Below, in pieces: positions 35,446-64,000 of a stretch of DNA of 64,000 nucleotides (the stretch's first letter is position 1; every line of letters starts with the position of its first letter). The position numbers were made by a program, and so were the translations under genes. Source of the DNA: Gadus chalcogrammus. Taxonomy: Eukaryota > Chordata > Actinopteri > Gadiformes > Gadidae. The notes below the pieces were generated by a model. The model did not search any database. It was not told the origin of the DNA and saw only the letters and a program-made list of their open reading frames with translations. The DNA lies in contig NC_079414.1 of NCBI RefSeq assembly GCF_026213295.1, forward strand, positions 15,224,607 to 15,288,606, written 5' to 3'.

Positions 35446-36060
35446 TAATGAGTGCCCTTATAGTCCCCTTCTGCCCGTCTGGTGCCCTTTTAGTGCCCCC
35501 TTTAGTACCCTGATAGTGCCCTTCTGCCTGTCTGGTGCCCTTCTAGTGCGCTGATAGTCCCCTTCTGCCCGTCTGGTCCTTCTAGTGCCCTGATAGTCCA
35601 CTTCTGCCCGTCCTGTCCTTCAAGTGCCCTTCCGCCCATCTGGTGCCCTTCTAGTACCCTGATAGTGCCCTTCTGCCCGTCTGGTCCTTCAAGTGCCCTT
35701 CTGCCCATCTGGTGCCCTTCTGCCCATCTGGTGCCCTTCTAGTACCCTGATAGTGCCCTTCTGCCCATCTGGTGCCCTTCTAGTACCCTGATAGTGCCCT
35801 TCTGCCCGTCTGGTCCTTCTAGTGCCCATCCAGTGCCCTTCTAGTGCCCTTCTAGTACCCTGATAGTGCCCTTCTGCCCGTCTGGTCCTTCTAGTGCCCT
35901 TCTAGTGCCCTGATAGTGCCCTTCTGCCCGTCTGGTCCTTCTAGTGCCCTTCCAGTGCCCTTCCAGTGCCCTTCTAGTGCCCTGATAGTGCCCTGATAGT
36001 GCCCTTCTGCTCGTCTGGTCCTTATAGTGCCCTTCTAGTGCTCTTCTGCCCGTCTGGTGC
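35446..36060. repeat. minisatellite inside the hAT-like element
   Basis: Irregular units built from GTGCCCTTCTGCCCGTCTGG, TCCTTCTAGTGCCC and CTGATAGTGCCC repeat for about 600 bp. Minus-strand open frames through it (QTGRRALEG-type repeats) are artefacts of the repeat. Confidence 0.9.
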
Positions 36061-36125
36061 CCCCATGGTTGAAAAAGTGTGCTCAACTGCCCTCTATGGT
36101 GGTGAAAATGAGAGAAAGTGCCTTA

Positions 36126-36447
36126 GGCCTAAAAAAAAATTGTTTGGATCCGGTTCCCGACCGACCCTGTCAATTTATGTCCGACCCAAATTATTTTATG
36201 AGCTTTAAAAAAGAAAATATTAAAAATAAAGACTTTTTTTTTTGATGCAAACTATAATTACGTTTTGGTACAGCCCCTCTTCATTCTGTACAAGGATGAG
36301 CGAATTGTCTCGTTTTTAAATGAAAACAACTTACCTATCATTCATTGCCGCTGGAAAAAATAAAATAAAAAAATAAAATAAATTCCCTACCTACCCATGA
36401 CCTCAACTGACAACCAACAGGAACCAAACTTTTTTTTTTTTTAGGCC
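36126..36447. mobile_element. MITE nested in the hAT-like element, TTA target duplication
   Basis: Terminal inverted repeats GGCCTAAAAAAAA...GTTTGG (left) and the inverse on the right enclose 322 bp. They are flanked by TTA at 36123-36125 and 36448-36450. The paralogous block at 35327-35340 has the uninterrupted site TGCCTTATTGGCTG, which confirms the boundaries and the TTA duplication. TTA targets and GGCC ends fit PIF/Harbinger. Confidence 0.8.
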
Positions 36448-37418
36448 TTATTGGCTGCCCTTTACACGTGAACAAAAATTAATGAGTGCCCTATGTTGCC
36501 CCTGATGATGATGATGTGCCCTCTGGAGCAAGAATAAAGCAAACCGAATAAAAACATGTTTTGGTTAGCTATTGAGGTGCAGAAGTTCCTCTATTTGGTA
36601 GCTGTCGAACGGGGAATGCGAGGCGTTGCTTTCATGTGACGCCGCCATGACAAACAGCTACATCGAGTGGTACTTAAATCTCCACTGAATAACGAAGCAA
36701 AAAGCGGATTAAGAGTATGGCAGTACCCATAGTGGAAAAGCGCAATTAGATGCCAAATTAGAAAAACTTAATATTTTCAGTTTGCATAATCCGTTTAAAA
36801 TGTATATACATTTTTTGAGCGTTCAAGATCATTCAAGTGTAGGTCATTTCATGCAAGAGAGATGATAATGGTCAGCTATCACCTCAACATGAAGGAAAAC
36901 TTCCTTAAATGTTTCCGTAGCTGGCTGTCAGCGGTCAAAGACTGTATGGTAGCGGCACATTGAATTTTCTCCAGTCTAATTTTTACTTAAATGTTTGTAA
37001 AGATGAAAGCAGTAAGGCATCCTCCTTTCTTTGGCTAAAATGTGAAAGTGCACAATGATGTGAACAACTCATTTTGGTGTTTATAAAGTCGCTAGAATAA
37101 GGGGAAACAGTGTCTTTGAAGCAATTTTTTTCCTGGGGGAGAACTCCAGACCCCCCGTTTAAATTATGAGCCCAAATATTCTTTTAAGTGCTACATGGAT
37201 ATGTAACAAGTGCCCCGAATGGGACCTTCAAGGCAGCGCTTGCTAAGGTTAGGGGATAGGACCTTCCAGGCAGCGCTGCCTTTAAGGCTCCGTTGGGGGA
37301 ACAAAAGACCATCAAGTTAGAAAAGCCACTGTGTCCGCTGGTGGGGCCCCATGTAGTCCAGAATGTGCCCTTTTTATTTTTTCGCCCCAGCCCTTCAAAC
37401 AGTCTGAGTCCGCCACTT

Positions 37419-39730
37419 ATTGGCCATGTGATATCTATGTTAGTAGCATTTGGTTTTTGACATTCACTTAAGGTTTATACAAAAAGAAGACTGAACAATT
37501 CCTTTTACTTCTTCCCACTTTCCCAAAAGCTTCTTATATTTTTCTCTCTTAATACAACTCCTCTTCCTCCGTCGGTTGGTGCTGCAACTGTCTTCCACCT
37601 TAACACTATTTTGGAGACATTTTATGAATGATATACATATTTTGAGTGCTTTATGTAGGCTTACCCATTAATCGAAACTTCCGGTTAACCTGCAACACAG
37701 CCTTTAACTTCTACTTATTCATCCGGACTGCATAGTCAACGCGATTTTATGTTTAATATCTAATTTTATGTCCCTTTAGCCCACTTTCCGGTGTAAACAT
37801 TAACATTGTGTGATTCCAACTGCTGCCGCACCACTCGTCCAATTGACATCTGCCCAACAACTCACCACAGAATGGGTTCATGCCTGTTGATGTTAATGCA
37901 TTTCTCTGTCTGTCTATGCCTCTCTAGTTGAATAGACCACACAATAATGAAGCTAACATTAGGACCACATATAGTAGTGCTAACATCAGTTCTGACTATT
38001 TTCAGCTTCTACACAGAGTGGTCAAGATAACACCATATCAAGTGTCACTGGTCTACACACAGCTATGCATGCCCATTCCCCAACCCTCAACATTTAAGTA
38101 TTCTTTGACATTTAGACAATTTTTTGGGTCGGCCATTACAATGCAGATGCATGTACACACCGTGACCTTCACGGGAAATTGATATGGACTGAGCTTCCTT
38201 TGCCGTATCCCAGAATACTTAGTATTATTTAGCCATCATTCATGATGATATTAATACAAAAAAATGACTGGTGCATAAAGGAGGAGGAGAATAAATACAT
38301 AAATAGGTAACGCATTTGCTTCTTGAATACTCTAATTCAAATTCATCATAATCACTCTCAAACTCTTATTTATATCAGGTAGGTCAAGCGTATTTAAAAA
38401 ATCCATACGTACAGAACATATACATTATGTATAATGTAGGTAATATAGATAATGTATTACTAAAATATAATATATAGAAACATTTTCCAATTTCGAGAAG
38501 GTGTACCTTAACTTATTTATCAACAGAAGAAGATATTTACAACAAATAACTGCTGTTCTGAAAGCCTTCAATGCTCAAAAGACAACAGGCCGTGCGTAAG
38601 GGAATTCACCACTGCAAACCTAATAAAAGAGAAAAACGGTTGGTCTACTCTGTATTAAACAATATAGAATTCTATAACATTGAGTTAGACTTTGAGATGG
38701 TGTTTTTGTCTGCTAATTGGTAGCTACAGAGATAATGCGCGTTTTTCTTATGGAATGAAGTAGTTTAATCAATATTTGAAAAAAATATGAGGATGTGGGA
38801 GCATGCGATAGCAGTGCACTACTTAACTGTAAAATGGGAGCAGGAGCAAATGAGCAATATTGATTTAAAGAAGGTCATAAATCGCCAAGCGGCTAGAAGT
38901 GTTTAACACAAGGAACATATTCATCAACTGTCAGACAGTTCATCTTAGTCCTGCATTAATGTTTCAGGGCACACTCTAGAAAGAACTTAGGCTATTATTA
39001 AGTGAAACAGACTTTCCACTTTCAGATGTCTTAGAAAACGTTGAACCTACTAACCATGCCTCTTATAAAATGCTTTAAGGTTTTTTCTTCATTCTGGGGC
39101 AGGGCTGCCGACTACCCTGTATTCGTATTACAATAAGCGATGGACAGGTCTGTCGCATCAACACTTAATCAGGTAACCATATCAGCCTATCAAATATCAG
39201 GTATTATGCATGACCTGAGGGAGATGACCTGACTGACCTGCATGAATGACCTTAGGGACCTCAGTGACCTCATGGAATCATCTAACGCAAGAAGGCTACA
39301 AGTTCTGTTGGGCTTTGGTTCTCCTTTTATATTTTCTAGCATAACTTTTTTGCTTTCTGAAAAGAACATTTAAGCTCAAATGTAACTCATTTTTTAGCTA
39401 TATTCTATTTTTAGAACAGAGTTTGCTAAATGAGCTCCAAAACTATTCATATGAAGAACCTCTGGGATCAAGCTTGGAACCAAGCCATCACAATTAGCAA
39501 AAACCCATCTTTAAAATAGCACATAACTCCTCCTGGATCATTCTGGAGTAATGCTCAAATATATATTTAGAGGTCACGTTGGTGAAAGAGTGAGTGCAAT
39601 GCAATTTAATAATTATGGCAATTAAACTCCATGTTGACACAGAATCATGATTTGATCTCTTTGCTAATTTAATTCACTCACTGCTGGGATAAATTTCTCA
39701 TGTATCAAACATAAACATTTCACATCTCAT
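37419..39730. other. gene-free region
   Basis: AT-rich sequence with no recognisable gene. The only notable motif is a cluster of TGACCT half-sites at 39211-39270. Confidence 0.5.
39211..39270. promoter_or_regulatory. cluster of nuclear-receptor half-sites including a DR3
   Basis: Five TGACCT (AGGTCA) hexamers occur in 60 bp, at 39211, 39225, 39234, 39247 and 39265. The pair at 39225/39234 is a direct repeat with a 3-bp spacer. This may be a response element or a degenerate simple repeat; no functional evidence exists. Confidence 0.25.
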
Positions 39731-39938
39731 GTTCTCTATGAAGTTATATTCATTATTTTTTCATACACGTTTTTCTGTTGTTTTGTCTTGTGTTAGGTAG
39801 CATGAATAGTGGTCACAGAGAGGGTATTGGCTACGGAGGAGGATGTCAATGAAGTGAAACATCTGTCTCAGCAAAACCGGTTATTTTGTTGTTTCCAGTT
39901 CTCAGATCATCCATGGCCTACATATATGTTTGTTTAAG

Positions 39939-40026
<88 letters not shown>

Positions 40027-40032
40027 TGTGTG

Positions 40033-40116
<84 letters not shown>

Positions 40117-40124
40117 TGTGTGTG

Positions 40125-40180
<56 letters not shown>

Positions 40181-40181
40181 C

Positions 40182-40230
<49 letters not shown>

Positions 40231-40239
40231 TGTGTGCGA

Positions 40240-40275
<36 letters not shown>

Positions 40276-40574
40276 GTGCGTGTGTGTGTGTGCGTGCGTG
40301 TGTGTGTGTGTGTCTCTGATGTATCTGAGCCATCTATCACCTTTCCCCCATAATATTTTATATAGAATTCCCCCTACACCCACCATCCACTAAACGTTGC
40401 TATGCTACACTACACTATGCTTCGCTATAAAAAACACACCAGACTCATGTTGTCTCCTGTGTTATTGTGTGAGCATGGTGCGTCTATATGGAAGCAGTGC
40501 TCTGTGATTTTCATCTTCATTCATCATCTCAGCTATGTTATCAACCAGCTGTACGGCTGTAACCTATGGCACAC
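39731..40574. repeat. tandem segmental duplication, copy 1
   Basis: Starts GTTCTCTATGAAGTTATATT and ends ACCTATGGCACAC. It is nearly identical to 40575-41463 in unique flanks on both sides of a long (GT)n/(GTGC)n core (about 39941-40313). Confidence 0.93.
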
Positions 40575-40861
40575 GTTCTCTATGAAGTTATATTCATTAT
40601 TTTTTCATACACGTTTTTCTGTTGTTTTGTCTTGTGTTAGGTAGCATGAATAGTGGTCACAGAGAGGGTATTGGCTACGGAGGAGGATGTCAATGAAGTG
40701 AAACATCTGTCTCAGCAAAACCGGTTATTTTGTTGTTTCCAGTTCTCAGATCATCCTTATTTATTTTAAGATTGCGTTAGCAAGGCGGTAGGCAAGTATG
40801 GCTCTTCCTCAGCCATCTAACCCCCTGTGGGATCCATGGCCTACATATATGTTTGTTTAAG

Positions 40862-40951
<90 letters not shown>

Positions 40952-40957
40952 TGTGTG

Positions 40958-41041
<84 letters not shown>

Positions 41042-41049
41042 TGTGTGTG

Positions 41050-41119
<70 letters not shown>

Positions 41120-41128
41120 TGTGTGCGA

Positions 41129-41164
<36 letters not shown>

Positions 41165-41463
41165 GTGCGTGTGTGTGTGTGCGTGCGTGTGTGTGTGTGT
41201 GTCTCTGATGTATCTGAGCCATCTATCACCTTTCCCCCATAATATTTTATATAGAATTCCCCCTACACCCACCATCCACTAAACGTTGCTATGCTACACT
41301 ACACTATGCTTCGCTATAAAAAACACACCAGACTCATGTTGTCTCCTGTGTTATTGTGTGAGCATGGTGCGTCTATATGGAAGCAGTGCTCTGTGATTTT
41401 CATCTTCATTCATCATCTCAGCTATGTTATCAACCAGCTGTACGGCTGTAACCTATGGCACAC
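40575..41463. repeat. tandem segmental duplication, copy 2
   Basis: Head-to-tail with copy 1. It has 79 bp (40757-40835) absent from copy 1, and a shorter GT/GTGC core (about 40863-41203). Both copies end in CGGCTGTAACCTATGGCACA. Confidence 0.93.
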
Positions 41464-42108
41464 GCCACACAGTAATACATTCACAAATAAATAGGCAAAA
41501 TACAAACACATCTGTACACACACATGCTCACACACATGCACACAAACACACTCACACACACAAAAGCCTACACACAAATACTTAAAAACAGATGTATACT
41601 CAGACATGCACAAACAGACACACACAGACACACACGCGGGCCGGTACACATGCATACAGATGCAGCGTCCCATACAGATGCACACTTGTTCACAAAGTGG
41701 TGCCCACTCACAGGAACAGGCCGAGGTCACCTTGCCGATGTTCATTAAGAGCTGCTGGGTTGTTGCTGCCAGGTGGCCCATCCATCTCTGAAGTACTAAA
41801 CAAGCACAGCGCTAATAGAGTCACACATGGACCAGATATATGAACTCCATGCAGACACACACACACGCAGATAGACACACATGCATTCATACAAATGTGC
41901 ACGTAGATACATGCATGCACACATGTATACACCTGCACAGGAAACAAACATGATAGGAATATTTATTACAATTATGGTGTCCATTGAAAGCCAATTAAAG
42001 CTCCAATAATAAACAACAGATTTCTTTGGAGGCACTTTTTTCAGATTTTCACTGCTGCTTGACTGAGTAGTATTTTAAGGTATAAAATATGAAAGATAAT
42101 GTGTTTAT

Positions 42109-42250
<142 letters not shown>

Positions 42251-43599
42251 CTGTCTGTCTGTGTCTGTATCTGTGTGTGTGTGTTTTACAGAGATCTCTG
42301 TAAGTTAAAGTAGTAGTAGTATTTCTTCTTCTTTTAGAAAATGGAGGGTACAGAGGACACGGAAGGGCTTATCTTGAGAGAGAAATAAGGTATTGAAGGT
42401 GTCAGATATGCTGATTAGATGCTGTTAGGAGGAGATATCTGAGCGTCGGAGCGACTCCTCATAATCTCCCCTGATGTTTCACTGTCGCTCTGCCATATGC
42501 CCCTTCAGCCGAAGGGAGAGCCCCCCTGGGATTCTCATTACCCTTGACCTCCACCAAGAGGAAGGTTTCCCGCTGTACTTCATGAAATAGGTAATATAAG
42601 GATAATGGATGTAGAAGTACTGCATCAAAGGAGAAAATAAGGCATCGTTATTGATTACTGGGGTCATGGTTTGGAAAAAAACAACAACTAGCATTTGCGC
42701 AACTTTGTAAATGTGGTAGGAGGACATTTTACTTGTGTTATGCATAATATAATTTTTTTATTATTGACATTTTGTAATATATGTTGGTAAGCTACTAGTA
42801 AGTATATGGCAAGCTTGCCATATCAATTGCTAGTTTGGCTAGCAATTAATATTGTTATCAGTTATCAGGACAAAGATAATGGAAACTGCTGATAACAATA
42901 AAACACACTTTTTTCCCTCCAGGTGTCCATCTAAAGAGAGAGAGGTTCAGTTACTGAGACCAAAGGTCACTGTTCTGACATTAGCACAAAAGTAATTATT
43001 AATTACATTAATCGAATAAGGAACAACACAATCAGTCAAGATCAAGTTCTCAGACTAATTATGTGAGTTATTCTAGGTGCGCTTCTCTTATGTTAGGCTT
43101 TATTATTGATATTATGCGCATATTTTGGCACACCAGTGCTTCACCTAGAGACTCCATTTGCTTCCGCAATAGGCCTACTAGTTGTATACAATTTCTGTAT
43201 ATTCTTGCTTTTTCTAATATACTTCCATTGATTCATAGAAAAGCATGTAAAGGCTTAAATGTTTTACATTGCTAGAGTTCCCCTTAAGATTCATTTTTAA
43301 AATATACATTATCTAATGTAAAAGTTTGATCAACATTTATAGATAACGTTGAGTTCAATTTGGGTGATGCAACTCTCAGCATGACTAGCCAACTCTTTGT
43401 GTGTTAACTAATGTGTTTGGTTGTTAGTTTGTTAGCTAGCTAGCCATCCCTCAAGGTAGAGCTGAATAAGTAACTCATAAACTCTACTACCAAAATAAGT
43501 TAAATACATTCATTTGCATTGCTATGGCAGATAATGTTATGAGAGTGTCTTAGTTTTGGATTATTTCTTTCTAATTTATACTTTACAAGATCGATGTAG

Positions 43600-43780
<181 letters not shown>

Positions 43781-44004
43781 TGTTTTATATGCAATATATA
43801 TAAATAGGTAAATATAGATATATTATTTTTTTCTTTAATCATGACTGAATAATAAATGCGGTAACCTCATAGCAGGTCGCACCATACTCAAACACATCCC
43901 CTGGACCCTGATGTCTTTTACTGCATCATCATTCCAAGTGGAAGTTCAAGGTAAGCCGCCTTGGTCAAAGTTCAGAAGGGGGCGTACGCTGGCACAGTGT
44001 TCGG

Positions 44005-44010
44005 TATAAG
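44005..44010 (+). promoter_or_regulatory. candidate TATA box of the CUB/protease gene
   Basis: TATAAG lies 77 bp upstream of the ATG at 44082, allowing a 5'UTR of about 45 nt with no upstream ATG after the predicted start site. Inferred from motif and spacing only. Confidence 0.4.
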
Positions 44011-44081
44011 AGAATGAACCACATGGTTCTCGATCCATCTTTTCGCTTGGTGCTCGTCCCCACTTGGGAGGGGAGATAAAC

Positions 44082-62597
<18,516 letters not shown>

Positions 62598-63050
62598 GTA
62601 GGGGGGGTGGCAGTGACTTTATAGTCGCTGGCTAGCCAACATCATGCCCAACGCGCGCTGCTCACTCATCCTACGTTGCAGTACATTTAGAAGCTCCAAG
62701 AGTGTGCAAACTGCACATACACTTCACAAAAGGCACGTCACGTTGACTATAAATGACGCTGTAGCAATGTTTGTTGCTACACGCTACCCAGTTGGCCGTC
62801 ACACTCACTAATGAGGTTGTAAACCGGTGTATTGTAGAGATTGAAGGACAATAGTACGTCGAGATGGCGATCCATGTTGCCATGTAGGAGATCTCTATGA
62901 GTGGGTGTGTGTTGTGATGGCTGGTTTAACCTTTGCACATTGATTTTTCAATGCAAAACAGGTGTGTAGCCTCACCCTACCCCACAGTCTACTTAGTCCG
63001 AATCGGGCCAGATGAGGCTGCTTAAACCGACCATCGTCCACACACACATT
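62598..63050. other. intron of protease 2 domain
   Basis: No coding exon is seen. The remaining exons of protease 2, including the serine exon, are expected beyond the window end. Confidence 0.5.
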
Positions 63051-63054
63051 TACA

Positions 63055-63520
63055 GTTTACATTTTACATTTAGGGCATTTAGCAGACGCTTTTATCCAAA
63101 GCGACTTCCAATAAGTAGGTACATTTGTCATAAGAAGTGCATCAATATATCGCTGTCGGTACAGAAAGGATGTTCATAGAACCAAGTGCAAGTACCACAA
63201 TCGCTAGGCTAATCAATTCCCCGTGTTACAGCCATGATAGCAGGTACCACAGTTGCTACACAGTTAAGTACTATAATACAATACAATACAATACAATACA
63301 ACACAGTGTACAATGGTGGCCAGAAGGGGGAAGGTGGCTATGCAGTGTCGAGGTGGACTCTGAACAGGCGAGTCTTGAGTCTTTTTCGGCAGATAGTGAG
63401 CGACTCTGCGGTCCTGAGAGCGGCAGGGAGCTCGTTCCACCACTGAGGTCCCAAAACCGAGAAAAGTTGAGACTTTGCTCCACAGTTTCCACAGTAGCGT
63501 AGCAGAATGCGGTATTGTCG
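63055..63520 (-). mobile_element. L2-like LINE 3' end with ORF2 C-terminus
   Basis: Read on the minus strand, a short frame ending at 63338 encodes FSVLGPQWWNELPAALRTAE and CRKRLKTRLF, the typical C-terminus of L2/CR1-group LINE ORF2. It is followed by a 3'UTR and the tail TTGGATAAAAGCGTCTGCTA. It is 5'-truncated. An ATACA pentanucleotide run (about 63277-63303) lies inside. The copies at 6632 and 48585 match its 3' part. Confidence 0.8.
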
Positions 63521-64000
63521 ATTATTGACTAATTGGCTTAAAATAAGATTACTGTAACACTGATGACTGTAAAGAATGGGACTGGTATATTTCTGAATCA
63601 ACACCAAGTGTTTGTGGAAACTCTAGATACTATCTGCTTCTACTCTGTTATAGCCTAGGCTGTGCAATTTCGATGCGGCATTATGCAATTCTTTCTGCCG
63701 TAATCTACTTATCTAATTATCTATTGACCCCATACCAATCGCTGTGTTACATCGCACATTGCACATCGTTAAAGAAAAAATATATTCTCCTGAGCCCTTA
63801 CGTCCCCAGCTTTTTTCAACTCAAAGTGACACCCTTGCAGTCACGTTAATTAAAGGTTCCCTAGAGATAGCATGTGTGTTAATTAACGTGTGGGATAGCG
63901 AAGATCTCTTGTGTCTAGGGAATTTACCCCCGTAGCCCCGAGGTTCTTGGTTCGATCCCCTATTTTAACTTACCTTTATTTTATTCTCTTTCATCTATTA

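Larger units (their letters stand above)
35228..37418. mobile_element. hAT-like non-autonomous DNA transposon, about 2.2 kb
   Basis: The left end reads CAGTGGCGGACGCAG and the right end is the inverse AAGTGGCGGACTCAG (GTCCGCCACTT at 37408-37418). CAGTGGCGG termini are typical of many hAT elements. No transposase frame remains. Internally it contains two related blocks (from about 35267 and about 36060, both with ATGGTTGAAAAAG and GCCTTATTGGCTGCCC, the second split by an insertion) separated by a minisatellite. An exact 8-bp target duplication is not evident (TTGGACAATGT before, TTGGCCATGT after, are only similar). Confidence 0.6.

Noticed and set aside
35502..36086. Minus-strand frames with ALEGHQTGRRALEG-like repeats
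   Set aside because: They are translation of the minisatellite inside the hAT-like element, not a protein gene.
39886..41282. Long open frames of Cys/Val or Thr/His repeats over GT/CA tracts (also at 24406, 28000, 29092, 30328, 34196, 43556, 45664, 46499, 47432, 52126, 55369)
   Set aside because: Dinucleotide repeats are open in several frames on both strands; the translations are pure repeat artefacts.
63900..63965. tRNA-like B box (GGTTCGATCC) near the window end
   Set aside because: The T-arm stem does not pair beyond two base pairs and no A box or acceptor stem is found; at most a SINE fragment or chance.

Overview
This window is vertebrate nuclear DNA, almost certainly from a teleost fish. 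It holds four gene families with canonical spliced exons (three of them GT-AG throughout), fish-type L2-like LINE and SINE tails, and several MITEs. The density of very long (GT)n/(CA)n and (CT)n tracts is extreme, reminiscent of gadid (cod-like) genomes, but the species cannot be fixed from the sequence alone.

Layout. (1) About 525-12307, + strand: the 3' two-thirds of tbc1d9, a GRAM/TBC/EF-hand Rab-GAP whose 5' exons lie before the window. (2) 15690-19141, + strand: a complete six-coding-exon ucp1 (308 aa) with a TATA box and a probable non-coding first exon upstream. (3) 20851-25205, - strand: a complete elmod2 (298 aa, eight coding exons including a 29-nt micro-exon), tail-to-tail with ucp1. 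The order tbc1d9-ucp1-elmod2 is the conserved vertebrate UCP1 neighbourhood, which supports calling the carrier ucp1 rather than ucp2 or ucp3. (4) 28.75-33.19 kb, + strand: a gprin3-like gene with one large coding exon (809 aa) and a probable upstream 5'UTR exon. (5) 33.2-44.0 kb: a gene desert with a 2.2-kb hAT-like element carrying a minisatellite and a nested MITE, and a 0.85-kb tandem duplication of a GT-rich block. (6) 44082-62597 and beyond the window end, + strand: a very large type II transmembrane mosaic protease, TM-CUB x4-protease-CUB x2-protease..., built by duplication of a multi-exon [CUB-CUB-elastase-like protease] block.

Most unusual observations: two minisatellites in unrelated genes appear to have been seeded from the exon end plus 5' splice site of the adjacent exon (tbc1d9 at 4951-5990; the CUB protease at 59831-60010), so each array carries serial decoy splice donors. 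The CUB/protease mosaic shows an exon-by-exon internal duplication, one CUB domain that has lost both cysteines of its first disulfide, a chymotrypsin/elastase-like S1 site, and a GC-AG intron. In elmod2 a 29-nt micro-exon lies just upstream of about 140 bp of transcribed (UG)n. No prokaryotic-type system, CRISPR array or viral gene was seen.
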